A DNA stretch of 64,000 nucleotides from Cercophora sp. LCS_1 (taxonomy: Eukaryota; Ascomycota; Sordariomycetes; Sordariales; Lasiosphaeriaceae): NCBI GenBank assembly GCA_036250225.1, contig JAPZLL010000005.1, forward strand, positions 1 through 64,000, written 5' to 3'. The position numbers were made by a program, and so were the translations under genes. How positions within the stretch are numbered: the first letter of the stretch is position 1; each line of letters starts with the position of its first letter. The notes below the pieces were generated by a model. It was not told the origin of the DNA. It worked only from the letters and a program-made list of their open reading frames with translations, and did no database searches. Below, in pieces: positions 1 through 10,991 of this stretch.

Positions 1-180
1 GTGGGAGGTGGTGGAGGGGTGAGATAACCTTAATTTGCCGGCCCTACTAGGCGGTGAAGTGAAGGCGGTGGGGCAGCCAGGCGAGGCGCAGCTGACCAAT
101 CAGAAAACGGAAGCCTCGACGGCAACACATGGATTACACGCGTGAGCTCAACAACGTTTGCTACGCGCCGAGAACTCCAA

Positions 181-3017
181 ATGGCTACGTAAGTAACCTG
201 ACAGACCAGTTTGCGGCGCAAAGGTCATTCCTTGGGCCTTGGCGTACAGGAGCTGACAGGAAGCGATGCAGCTCAAACATCTTGTCGCTTCCGTTCCGGA
301 AGTCGACGCAAATGTCGCTCGCGACGCCGATCCAGCAGTACATCTCCAAGAAGTACGACCAGCACCCGGACATGTTCCGCCATGATCTCGAGGTCATCAA
401 CAATCTGCGGCGGGATGCCATCAACGTGCGCGAGGCCCATCCGAGCGGCATCAAGAAGCTCCAGACATATGCGGGGCAGCTGGTCTGGCTCGGCGGAAAG
501 TTCCCTATTGACGTAAACAAGCCCCCTATTCTCGCCCCTATCCCATCTTGACACGGAACTTTTCTGACCTTGTTTGCGCAATGCTCTTACAGATTGGCGC
601 CGACTTTACCTGGTACCCCGCCCTGGGCTATCACACGGAACACCCACTGGTCCAAAACAACCTCAAGTACGAACTGCTGAATGTGCTCTACAACCTCGCC
701 GCTCTGTACTCCCAGCTTGCCATCTCGTCTAATAGGGGAACGACGGAGGGGCTGAAGACTGCGGCGAGCTGGTTCTCGCAGGCTGCCGGCGTGCTCACAC
801 ACATGAAGAACGAGGTGCTCCCCGAGCTGCGCATGGCCAACCCACCGGACGACATGGACGAGGCCACCCTGGAGTCTCTGATTCAGCTTTTGCTGGCCCA
901 GAGCCAGGAGTGCTTTTGGCAAAAGGCAGTTATGGATGGCTACAAGGACGCATCGATCGCCAAGCTTGCTGCCCGCGTGTCTGATCTATACAATTTGGCC
1001 GGGGACGCTGCGATGAGGAGCGAGGCCATCAGTTCGGCGTGGATACACCATATGAGCGCCAAGCACCACCACTTTGCTGCCGCTGCGCAATACCGTGAGG
1101 CTTGCAGCTGTTTGGAAAAGCGAAAGTACGGCGAGGAGATCGCTCGGCTCAAGGATGCTGTTGCTTGCGTCAACGAGGGACTTAAGGAGTGCAAGGGAGG
1201 CTATCTCAGCAAGGCTGTTATGGACGATCTCAACGGCCTCAAGAAACGAGTCGAGGAAGATCTCAAACGAGCGGAGAGAGACAATGATGTGATCTACCTG
1301 CGTAAGTCAGTTACCACGGTCTGCCTCGAGTTGCGCTAACTCTGCCTCAGAGGTTGTCCCTCCAAAACCGGAGCTCCGAATTCTGGATCGAGCAAACATG
1401 GCGGTTGCCCGAATTCCACCACAAGTGGCGGAGCCCTACAAGTACTTCGGGGACCACGCGGAGTTCGGGCCGGCTCTCTTCAACAAGCTTGTGCCCTTTG
1501 CGGTTCACGTGGCAGTTTCCATCTACGAGGAACGGCGAGACAGACTTGTCAACAACAACATCATCGCTGAGCTAGAGACACTCACGGACAGAGTTCACGA
1601 GATTCTGTCCAGCTTGAACCTTCCCGGTTCATTGCAGGCGCTTGAGAAACCGCTCGGCCTTCCAGGGACATTAGTCCAACACGCCGAAGAAATCAGGCAG
1701 GCAGATGCCCTGAACAGGCTCCAACGGGGATTCGCGGATATTGAGAAACTCTGCTCTGCCGACCGCGCCGTCTTTGAAGAAGGCAAGGCGCTTCTTAGGG
1801 CTGAAGAGGAGGAAGACAGGGCGATGCGAAACAAGCATGGCACTATCCGATGGACACGGCCTGAGTCCAGAGTAGACCCCAGTAGGGATGGCGGTGCTAA
1901 ACTATGGAACCAAGCGGCCGAGATCGATGGCTACTTTGCGTCCAGCACCTCGAGTGATGCCATTGTGCGAGAGAAGTTTGCCGCTGTCAAAGAGACGCTG
2001 GCCATTCTGGCTGGCCCTGATAGGGGCATGATGGATTATATCCCCAACAGTCGGAAAACCGAGATTCCCGAGATCCTAAAGCCAGCCATAGGAAGGCTGA
2101 GAGGCGCCTACAACGAGGTGTTGCGGCTGGAATCGAGAAGGAGGAAACGGGTCGAGTCTCTCAAGACAAAGAGCCGTAATGATGACATCAAGGTGGACAT
2201 CCTGGCCGAGGCAGCACGTTTGGAGAGAACATACCCTAGCACGGCCATTGTGGCAGCACATTTTGAGGACTTTTTTGAGAAGCGACTGGACACGCTGTAC
2301 GAGACGGATGTCGAGTCTGTCGAGAAAGAGCGGGCAGACCAAGAAAAGATACTCGGCGACGTGGAGCGGGCAAACCGCGAGTTTGAGGCCCAGAAGAGGA
2401 CTGCAGGAGACAGGGGCAACGTTGACCGGGAGAAAGCCCTCCAGAGGCTGGACAATGCGTACTACAAGTACAAGGAGATTGTCAGCAACGTTGAGGTTGG
2501 CCGCAAGTTCTACAACGACCTGAGCCAGATTGTTGAGCAGTTCCGGAACCAAGCTCGTCACTGGGTCAACGAAAGGAGAAAGGACGCCCGCAGCCTTGAG
2601 GAGTATGTATCCCCCAATGTCGAAGGTGTCCAAATACTGACATTTGTCAACAGCGATATCTACATGCCACCTTTAGCATCCATGTCCATCAGCGCAACGC
2701 CGGCCAAACCACCCGCTGCTCAAGCATTTGCGCAGCCAAGCCCGTCATCTTTCTACCAACAATCCCCACAGCCCGTCCGACAACAGGTCCACACGCCGGT
2801 CGAAGCGCAGATTCAAAGTTGGGCTGACAACGTCCCGCCCCAGCAGCCTAAGCCAATGCCAGCCATCGCGCCGGTTGCCAACATGCAGTGGAAACCAGAC
2901 ATGGGCATCAAGTTTGCCGGGTCTCCAGCGTCAGGATCGGGCCCCGGACAGCAAGGAGGGAATGCGCCTCCGGTCAAGGGCACTTGGGAGCCATCAAATG
3001 GCATCCGATTTGGTTGA
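181..3017 (+). CDS. palA: PalA/Rim20-like BRO1-domain pH-signalling protein
   Basis: Member of the ALIX/Bro1 family. PalA/Rim20 is known to join ESCRT-III on endosomes and bind the PacC/Rim101 transcription factor for its alkaline-pH processing. My model has four exons: 181-188, 272-512, 593-1301 and 1351-3017, giving 874 residues, close to the usual PalA length. The first exon is only 8 nt (Met-Ala plus two bases), followed by GTAAGT; joining it to 272 gives a start MATSNILSLPFRKSTQ, which resembles PalA N-termini. The BRO1 domain covers about residues 5-380 (GADFTWYPALGYHT; NLAALYSQLA; AAKHHHFAA-like helices). A helical V-domain follows to about 750, then a Pro/Gln-rich tail from about 768, typical of the family. 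It converges with the next gene, 166 bp apart. The family is clear; the start exon is inferred from splice signals only. Confidence 0.85.
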
Positions 3018-3183
3018 TCTTTTGTATTCTTAGTCGGGAATATGTATATAGCGAGCCTACTGGCTTGAGGAGTGCTGGGAAGTGAAGCACCGAGTCCACA
3101 TAATAGGCGGCCATCAACTGCCCGTGACAACGAGTCCGAGCTCACTCATCACCACTCACCACTCATCACCGTCACCTCCATCC

Positions 3184-4152
3184 TCAAAGCTTCCTAACCC
3201 GCACAGAAACCACAATCCCAAACCCACTCAAACTTTCCCAAACACCCCAATCATTCTCCCTCCTAAACGTCACCTCCTCGACCCTCACCCCAAGACTAAC
3301 TCTCTCATCAGCCTGTCCGGCAAGAATCCCACCGCCAACCGGCACAGCAGCCGTAACAGAAACAGCGCCTCCCTCCTTGGCTTTCCCCTTGCCCCGTCCA
3401 AACCACCCCCCCTTTGTTGTCTCTACAGCCTCCTTCACCTCCCTCCTAGCGACATGCACAGGCGCCAAATACGCCGCTAACCGCCTCGCCATCTTTTCGT
3501 CTCTGAAAAACGTCCCCTCCCCACTGTTGACGGTAGGCGTCCCCTCGTCGTCATCGAAACGGCCCCATTCGTCGAATTCCTTGGTTTTGGTGGCCGTGTT
3601 GCTTCCGTCTCCGTCGTCGCTTCCAGGCGTGACTCTGCCGCTGGGTTTTTTGTCACCATCTCCTTTGGATCCCTTGGAGTCTGATGCAAGAGGAGGCAAT
3701 GGACTCTCGACGCGCGCTGCGCGGATCGTTTCACCCGCCCGACGACGTTCGGCTGCGCCGGAGAGGGCCCACCCCGCTGGAACGGCGGATGCGGGGACGA
3801 GGGTCAGTTCGGCGTGGTGGGTTGCTGGGAGGGTGGTGAGGAAGTGGGTTATTGGCGGGACGAGGAGGTCGAGGGTGTCGAGGTCGTGGGCGGTTTGGGT
3901 TGTCAAGTGGCGGTCGTGGGTGGAGCGGATTTGGGAGGGGAGGGCTGTGAAGTGTGTTGTGAGGGGGGAGGTTAGGAGGTTTGGCTGTGGTGTTTGAGAT
4001 GAGGGCGAGGATTGGACGTGGTTTTGGGAGGTCGATGAGGGGAGGGCTGAGCGGAGGGAGGAGAGGGACGGAGTTGTTGTTGTTGCTTCGGAGTAGGTTG
4101 GAGGACGGTCACCGTCGACTAGGGAGTCGACTATGGAGAAGAGCTCTGCCAT
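3184..4152 (-). CDS. Hypothetical protein with N-terminal PPxY motif
   Basis: Single-exon frame of 322 residues beginning MAELFSIVDSLV, read convergently to palA. I do not recognise a catalytic domain. Near residues 17-20 it carries PPTY, a PY motif of the kind bound by WW domains of Nedd4/Rsp5 ubiquitin ligases; that is family knowledge, not proof of function here. A Ser/Thr-rich linker follows, then an ordered segment (HDLDTLDLLVPPITHFL, about residues 88-104), an acidic Asp/Gly/Lys linker around 160-200, and a C-terminal part rich in beta-type residues ending VSVRVRKL. It resembles conserved uncharacterised Sordariomycete proteins. No signal peptide or membrane segment is visible. The start is the first ATG of a long open frame. 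Confidence 0.7.
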   Translation of the reverse strand: MAELFSIVDSLVDGDRPPTYSEATTTTPSLSSLRSALPSSTSQNHVQSSPSSQTPQPNLLTSPLTTHFTALPSQIRSTHDRHLTTQTAHDLDTLDLLVPPITHFLTTLPATHHAELTLVPASAVPAGWALSGAAERRRAGETIRAARVESPLPPLASDSKGSKGDGDKKPSGRVTPGSDDGDGSNTATKTKEFDEWGRFDDDEGTPTVNSGEGTFFRDEKMARRLAAYLAPVHVARREVKEAVETTKGGWFGRGKGKAKEGGAVSVTAAVPVGGGILAGQADERVSLGVRVEEVTFRRENDWGVWESLSGFGIVVSVRVRKL

Positions 4153-5819
4153 TGTGTTTTCGGTGGTGAGATTGGGAGTAGTGGGGAGGAGGAAAACGCA
4201 GGTTTGTTGTTGTGTCTCCGGGTGCCCGGCTGTGACGGCTATCGCTATCTGACCGGAGATGTGCGGTTGTCAAGTCGGCCGTACCGTGTGGCGAGCGGAG
4301 CCGAAGGTGCGGGTTGGAGGTTGCGGCGTGGGAAGTGTTCAACATAAGGTTTGCAGCTAGGGGCCAACGTCACCACGTGAGAGAATGGTTGCCTCCGTCA
4401 AGGGGACAAGCCGTGGTGTGATGTCGGGTTTACAAGGCTGCGCATCCGATGCTGAAGTCCTACCAAGGGAGACTGAGCAAGTTCTAAGCCTTGCCGTCGG
4501 GGTTCTACCCCTCACCCCATGCTATCGCTTGCCTGTGACTCCTGCCGTCGTTCATCGTTGATGGTTGTTTGATGGGGTATCACGGCTCATTGGCACGTGG
4601 TGGGCCACTGCGCCTCGTTCAGCGCTGTCAGGTGGAGATTACGGCGGGGGTAAAAGCTGAGGTGGGCAGAATGCGGCCCGATGGAGGCCGTCCACCAACC
4701 GCGCGCAATCAACACCGCATTTGTGTAGCGAAAAGGCAACGCCAAAAGGGCACTGCAAAATTCCTACAACCTTGCAGGCACAAAGAATACCGTCGGCGGT
4801 TCTCGTTTGCCTCACCGATCATGGAAGTTGACAGTGGCGCTTGCCCAAACAGAGGGAGCCCAGGGCCAAGCATCAAACCACACCACGGTCTTGCCATCCT
4901 CATTCTGCCGTCTGGTGGTCTGTTCGCTGTCTGGGCAATCGGTGGCCGCTTTCGACCCCCGTGCCCAAAACAGCGTCCCTGAGCTGTTCGCCGTCGCAAA
5001 GTTCGGCCGTCTGACATCGGGCCTTGAGCTTCGGCAGACTTTGCCGAGGGGCAAAGGGCCCCATCACCGTATCACGGCGTTGATCCGCGATTGCAATCCG
5101 CTAGACTAGGAGACCGAAGCTTCTTATGTGACCGAACAGATGAATCCGACGTCCACTGGCGATTCGACATGGCAATCACGGGGTGCATTACCCCGCTGCA
5201 GCATTCGATTGAACGGTCGTGCAGGAACCCCGAATGGTAGGCTTCCAGAAGTTTTCGGTTACGGATCGCACTATTATTCGCTAGCTCAGCACTGCCACCT
5301 TCCACCCAAGACCCTTAGCCTTCGAAGGCATGCAAGGCAGTCAGCCTAGGGACCAAGCACGTTCATTGAGAAATCTGGCATGGATCAACAAAGAGAGTGC
5401 AAGGCTGTGTATCATCCCGGCAGCAAACACGGGAGGCCGTGTGTTTTTTGGCGAGGAGTTCTAGCAGAGAGTGACAGCATATATGATGGAGGCCATCTGC
5501 AGGTCCCTTTCTTTCTTGTGTTCTTGTCATCACTCATTGGCTGTTGGATTTCACATCTGCTTTCCACCGGGACAATTGCACTCGGCCGCAACTTCTTCCA
5601 CCAGCGCCGTCTCCTGACCCCTTGCAGCTTCCCGCTGAACTCTATTCTCCGAATCACCGGGAACGCCACCTCGCTCGTTCGACTATAAACGTCCCCCACA
5701 CCCCTCGTTCCACAAACCGGGACCTCCATATCACCATCCGACTCTAGCTCGACAGGACTTCCCGTCGACTCTAGCCACTCTTCCACCCCCAACAAGCACC
5801 TTCCTTCCACCCAGACAAG
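4153..5819. other. Gene-free stretch between divergent hypothetical gene and flotillin gene
   Basis: About 1.7 kb upstream of two divergently read genes, so it probably holds both promoters and 5' leaders. Short open frames occur on both strands, but none has convincing protein composition or splice context. The last 150 bases before the flotillin start are C/T-rich, as is common in fungal leaders. Confidence 0.5.
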
Positions 5820-7438
5820 ATGGCCTCCTACAGGATTGCCGCTCCCGACGAGTACCTTGCCATTACTGGCATGAACGTCAAGAATGGTACTTGTCCCGTG
5901 CCCCACTCTTGGATGTGTGCTGACAGCGTCTAGTCAAAATTACCAAGGCAGCATGGGTTTGGCCCTTCCAGCGATGCATGCGCTTCAGCGTGCAGCCGCA
6001 CGACTATGCGATGAACCTGCAGGCCATGACCAAGGAGAAGCTGCAGTTCTTGCTCCCCGTCGTCTTCACTATTGGCCCCGATGTCAACCAGCGCGGCGCT
6101 AACACCAAGGCCCACGAGGCGATCGAGCCCGTTGTCCCGGAGGGCGACGACCACGCCGATGACGGGCAGCGCGAGGACAGGGGCGACTCGCTGATGAAGT
6201 ATGCCATGCTGCTGGCCGACTCGGCAGGCGGCACCAAGGGGCTGGGCGACAACCGGCCGTTTTTGGAGAACATTGTCAAGGGCATCATTGAGGGTGAGAC
6301 GCGTGTCTTGGTGTCGAGCATGACGATGGAGGAGATCTTCACCGAACGCGAGGTCTTCAAGCGCCGCATCTTCCGCAACATCCAGAGCGAGCTCGACCAG
6401 TTTGGCCTCAAGATCTATAACGCCAACGTCAAGGAGCTCAAGGACGCGCCCAACTCCATCTACTTTGAGTCTCTGAGCCGCAAGGCGCACGAGGGCGCCA
6501 CAAACCAGGCCAGAATCGATGTCGCCGCCGCCCAGCTGCGCGGTAACGTTGGTGAGGCGCAGCGCAAGGGCGAGCAGGACCGTGAGATTGCCAAGATCAA
6601 TGCCGAGACGGCTGTCCAGAAGACGGAGCGAGACATTGAGCGTGCCAATGCCGAGGCCATCCTCGCGACCAAGAAGACGGAGCTCAACCGGGACGTCGAG
6701 ATTGCTCGGATTACCGCCACCCGTAAGACGGAGGTGCAAGACGAGGAGCTCAAGAAGGAAGTCCAGATCAAGCGCGCTGCTGCCGAGATGGAGCGTCTCC
6801 GTGCCACCGACGTCGTCAAGGCGACCATCTCGCGTGAGTCGCAGCAGCAAGCAGCCGATGCCAAGGCGTACGAGATCGAAGCCGAGGCCAAGGCCAACTT
6901 TGAGCGCGCGAAGCAGGTGACCGACGCTGGCACGTACAAGATTAAGGTCGAGACGGACGCGGCCGCATACAAGACCAAGGCGGATGCCGAGGCGTGGAAC
7001 TATGCCGCCATCAAGAAGGCCGAAGCCGAGCTGCAGATGAAACTCAAGGAGGCCGAGGGTATGGCGGCCATGGCAGATGCCTACGGCAAGCTCAGCAACG
7101 CGTTCGGCGGCCCTGCCGGGCTCCTGCAGTACATGATGATCGAGAAGGGCACGTATGTCCAGCTCGCCAAGGCCAACGCCACGGCGCTCAACGGTCTCCA
7201 GCCCAAGATCAGCGTCTGGAACACGGGCGCCGAGGCTGGTTCGGAGCCGGGCGCTATTGGCGCTGGTCAGAGCAGCACGGCCACGATGCGAAACATCTAC
7301 CAGATGCTGCCACCGCTGATGACCACCATCAACGAGCAGACAGGCATCACCCTGCCCGAGTGGCAGTTTGGTAGAATGGCTGGGCAGATGTCGGAGCACG
7401 AGCGCGCCAACCAGAAGGCCATCAACGGCAACCACTAA
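5820..7438 (+). CDS. Flotillin-like SPFH/Band 7 protein
   Basis: Two exons, 5820-5886 and 5934-7438, give 523 residues. The 47-nt intron starts GTACTT and ends GTCTAG and is spliced in phase 1 (ITGMNVKN-VKITKAAW). The N-terminal half is an SPFH/PHB domain (residues about 1-230: RIAAPDEYLAITG, ENIVKGIIEGETRVLVSSMTMEEIF). It is followed by a long Ala/Glu/Lys helical region (about 240-400, repeated AEA and KAEAE runs) and a C-terminal oligomerisation part (GGPAGLLQYMMIEKGTY). This order matches flotillin/reggie proteins, which scaffold ordered plasma-membrane domains by inner-leaflet association. In Aspergillus a homologue (FloA) affects polar growth. No signal peptide is seen, as expected. The codon bias is GC-rich, consistent with strong expression. 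Confidence 0.88.
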
Positions 7439-7987
7439 GCACCACAATACGTTACGGATTTGTCAGCGTATACGGTATCCTCTCAACTAAACACAAAACC
7501 ACGGCAAACATGACACAATTATTTTCTTTTTGTTTTCTACGTCGGCTTGTACAAATTGGGTGGGGTTTTGACGGACAAGACTTGTTTGTCCAGGACGAGG
7601 TGGCACCGGCGTTTGGGAGGTTAACGTCGCTCAGCATTTACACGGCGGCTTGTCATTTGTGATACCTCAGCTTTGCTAGACTGTACTGTTTTCTTTGTCT
7701 GCCAATACAAATCATTTTACAAGTTTGCTCTGTCCCGCGGCGTCGCCACGATGCCACGGCCAAGGCCGGGCTTCCCCTGACGAGTAGTCCTTTGTTGACA
7801 TGCAACACATGCATGTGGTGGCAAGATGTCCCGGAAACGGTAGCCGTTTATCATCGCCTCATGGCGAGTCCATCACATTCCATAGACAAAGAAGCCGAAC
7901 AGTACGAACCCCCACTCAACATGTGGTTCCGCATCAATCCCAACATGATATCTCTCCTCAACATCATCTCTCCCAAAACGCACCACA
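7439..7987. other. Intergenic, 3' region of flotillin gene and leader of next gene
   Basis: About 550 bp between two same-strand genes. The first part is A/T-richer with T-runs, as expected for a 3' UTR; the last 200 bases are C/A-rich and lead into the next start. No RNA gene or repeat is seen. Confidence 0.45.
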
Positions 7988-9673
7988 ATGTCACAAAACC
8001 TTAACCTTTCCACAACCATGTTCCCATCCCCCCTCAACGAAGCCTCAGGGTCCCAATGCGAACCAGAATTACGATCCGCGCGTACCAGTTTCCAACAACA
8101 AGCAAACAGAGCACGCCACGCCGCGCGAAGAGCCAACCTCGAAGCCCTCGAAGAAACGGAAGACACCCTGCCACCGCCATCACCGCGACAATTCGGCTTG
8201 ACCCGACGAGCCAAACCCGCTATCCAAGCAAACGGCAACTATCATGTAAATCCCACAACAGCTACCTCCCAAAGCGACACTCCAAGCTTGGCCTCGCAGG
8301 GCACCCAAACACCCCAAGCTTCCCCAACACCAACGCCCCAGTCTCTTCCAGCCCCAACCATCCCCTTCCAGAAGAGTTTCCCCACCAGCCACGTTCTAAC
8401 GTCCCACACCCCCCATGGACAAGAACGGGACGAAGAAATCCAAGACACAATCCACGTCATCTACAACCCTCTCACCTCCCCACCTACTCCCTCCGCACCA
8501 GGTCTCGCACCCCTCTCCCACGCCCAGATCCCACACCACTTCACCGAACCGCCTTTTCGAAACAGACGTCTCTCGTCGCTCCAGATATGGGATAGCACGC
8601 CTACGTTTCCAAATCCGCCTACTTTTCCACACGCACAGCCATCACTACTGACGCCAACACCACAAACAGCAACCGCAACAGCAACAGCAACAGCAACCCC
8701 AACAACACCGGCAGGCCCGTCCATCCCGCAAGGAACGGTGCTCTGTAAGACTTGTTTTATCGCGACACTAGCGAAATGGCAAACTCTCCGCGTTCACGTC
8801 CTCGCTGCGGTGGGAACGATGGGGGGCGATGCAGGCTTGGAACGGCTCCGTGGGTGTTTGGATTTTGTGCAAGACCACAGTGCCACCGGTCTGGGCGTGT
8901 TTGAGAATATGAGTGATGATGAAAGGGGTGTGCTGATGATGGGAATTTTGGCGAGGGGAGATGCGGATGCGGAGCGTGTGGTTAGGGGGTTGGAGGGGAT
9001 GGTTGGTGGTTCTGGGAGTGGTGTTGTTGATGGGTTGGTTGGGGATGGAGGGTTATTGGACGGGGGGCTTGGGAGAGACGGAAAAGGAAAAGGAAAGGGA
9101 AAGGCAGAAATGTGGGAGTTTGATGAGCGGTTGCAGGATGAGGTTGGGATGATTCAGAGCGTGGATGGGGTCTGGGGACGGTGTGTTCAACGAGCGGCAA
9201 TGGGGATGGCGGTTTCGGCTGTGGGCTCTCCCGGGAGGATTGGGACTGGTGGGTTGGACCAGTTGGAACGGTATTGGAAGGGGGTTATGGCGGACGTTGA
9301 AGTGGAGGATGTGGTTGGGTGGGTGATCGGGCTTGTGGAGGAGATTGAGAGCGAGGAGACTGCTTCGCTTCAAGTTGACGCCCTGCCGTGCCGGTATTGC
9401 GATGGCGCCGATGATGACGAGGTATTCCACGAGCCCATGGTTGTTCTTGAGCGTGAGGGCGCCAAGACGGCCAATCCCATACCGGGGCTGGAGGTCTTAG
9501 TTGATACCAGCGCGGCGGAGACGAGGATCGTGGTTCTTGAGATGCGAAGTATGTTTCAGGATCTACGCGACGCGTCTTATGCTCAGGCTGGTCGACTCGG
9601 TGTGAGGGAAGACCGTGAAAGGGACATCATGACGGGAGAGAACCCGGCTGATGACGACATGGAGTTGGACTGA
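7988..9673 (+). CDS. Hypothetical low-complexity protein
   Basis: Uninterrupted frame of 561 residues; I do not recognise the family. Residues 1-245 are rich in Pro, Thr, Ser and Gln, with a run of alternating Ala-Thr (ATATATATATP) near 235. The remainder is better ordered: a CxxC pair in GTVLCKTCFIATLAKW (near 250), a Gly/Asp-rich segment with a GKGKGKGK tract around 360, a helical part (MWEFDERLQDEVGMIQ) and a second CxxC (LPCRYCDG, near 470). The two cysteine pairs could bind a metal, but that is inference. It converges with the GH93 gene only about 63 bp downstream, so the 3' ends probably overlap. The start at 7988 is the first ATG of the frame. Confidence 0.65.
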   Translation: MSQNLNLSTTMFPSPLNEASGSQCEPELRSARTSFQQQANRARHAARRANLEALEETEDTLPPPSPRQFGLTRRAKPAIQANGNYHVNPTTATSQSDTPSLASQGTQTPQASPTPTPQSLPAPTIPFQKSFPTSHVLTSHTPHGQERDEEIQDTIHVIYNPLTSPPTPSAPGLAPLSHAQIPHHFTEPPFRNRRLSSLQIWDSTPTFPNPPTFPHAQPSLLTPTPQTATATATATATPTTPAGPSIPQGTVLCKTCFIATLAKWQTLRVHVLAAVGTMGGDAGLERLRGCLDFVQDHSATGLGVFENMSDDERGVLMMGILARGDADAERVVRGLEGMVGGSGSGVVDGLVGDGGLLDGGLGRDGKGKGKGKAEMWEFDERLQDEVGMIQSVDGVWGRCVQRAAMGMAVSAVGSPGRIGTGGLDQLERYWKGVMADVEVEDVVGWVIGLVEEIESEETASLQVDALPCRYCDGADDDEVFHEPMVVLEREGAKTANPIPGLEVLVDTSAAETRIVVLEMRSMFQDLRDASYAQAGRLGVREDRERDIMTGENPADDDMELD

Positions 9674-9736
9674 GTCGGGATCAATTGTATATTTGTCTGT
9701 TTGGAGCTGCCATCGAACCCAGTGCTGATAGGGCAC

Positions 9737-10991
9737 CTACGAAAAATGCGTCGCACGTCTTCGACGCGTGGGAGGTGTAGCGGGACGAGGTGGTGGTCCA
9801 GTGCGAAGAGTCTGGTCCAAAGGCAGGACAGTTGCCGTGAAGGGTGTCAGCAGGCCAAGCCTCATGTTGTCAAAGGTCTCTCCTCCAAAGATAAGGAGAT
9901 TGTTGGGATGTTTCTTCAGGATGTGAATGGCCCTGCTGTATGTTGCTGGAGCAGGAGTGGCATGCTCCTCCCACTTGTCCACAGCGCCGCCAAACCGGTT
10001 GGTGTAAACCTGCGGATTATCTGCGTCAGAAACCACAATCGTACCATTTGGACCTCCGTGTGGACTCCAAACAACGTATGGGCTCGCGTTGGGAGCTGTC
10101 TGGTTATTGATGACGATTGGCAACCCTTCTGAGAAACGGAATTCCGTGGGATGTTTGGCAAGACGGTAGTAGACAGGATAGTTGACTCCGTGGGAACTCG
10201 AGTTGCCAATTGGAAATTCGTGAACAAGAATCCACCGGTCGATGGGCGGAATGTAGGCCACAACAGTCATGCCCGGCCGGGCGATGTACTGGTCATAGGC
10301 AACATCGTCAACCGGAGGATCCCAGTTCTTGAGGTCGCGGGACACTTGATGGGCCAGTTTCTGACCATGATTGTGGTCCCTCTGGTCCGAGTAGTAACAC
10401 ACCAGGGAGTTATTGTAGACACTGAGACGAATTAGCACCCGACTGAACACAAGAACGCAGGGATGGGTCTCACAGAAGATATGGCTCCCAGATGGGGTCA
10501 GCGCCGTTGGTCGTGTTGGGACGTCCGCCCTGTGCGACGTGACTAACAAATTCCCATGTTTTCCCCTTGTTTGTGCTGGCGTAGAGATCGATACGGGTGC
10601 CATTATTGCTCCAGCTGTTTCCCGAGGCCAAGATGGTGCCCTTGGCATAACCACCCAGGGGCTCAGTCAACTCAGCCAAGGCAGGCTGCGCAGTCATGCC
10701 CCAGCCGTTGACGGTGTCCGCAATGTCTGAGATCCACTTCCAGCTCGCGCCGCCATCCTTGCTCTCAAAGACGGGAAAGACAGGTGTTGAGCCCGACATG
10801 GACGCTGTAGCCAGAATGGTACCATCCTCAAGCTCGACAAAGCGTGGGTAAGTCAGGCTCTCCCTGCGGATCGGCTGGTAGATCGTGTTGTTCACAAAGA
10901 AACCGAACGGCTCCGGAGCAGAAGAGCACGCCTGTTGGGCAAGACCAGCAAGGCCCTGCGCCAACAAGAGGACAAAACCGAGACGAGCCAT
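9737..10991 (-). CDS. Secreted GH93-type exo-arabinanase (sialidase-fold)
   Basis: Two exons on the minus strand, 10991-10474 and 10421-9737, give 400 residues. The 52-nt intron (GTGAGA...CTCAG) joins EPYLL to VYNNSLV in frame. Residues 1-19 (MARLGFVLLLAQGLAGLAQ) form a good signal peptide, so the enzyme should be secreted. Asp-box-like motifs of six-bladed propellers are present: ESKDGGASWKW (near 80) and ASTNKGKTWEF (near 150). WEPYLL, YYSDQRD and SPHGG match the GH93 exo-1,5-alpha-L-arabinanase pattern, which releases arabinobiose from arabinan in plant cell walls. An upstream in-frame ATG (11039) would spoil the signal peptide, so I prefer 10991. The extreme C-terminus is Pro/Arg-rich and may be non-conserved. 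A general BNR/sialidase-like hydrolase is the fallback call. Confidence 0.8.

Noticed and set aside
5930..7447. 505-codon frame on the minus strand
   Set aside because: It is the antisense shadow of the GC-biased flotillin coding sequence.
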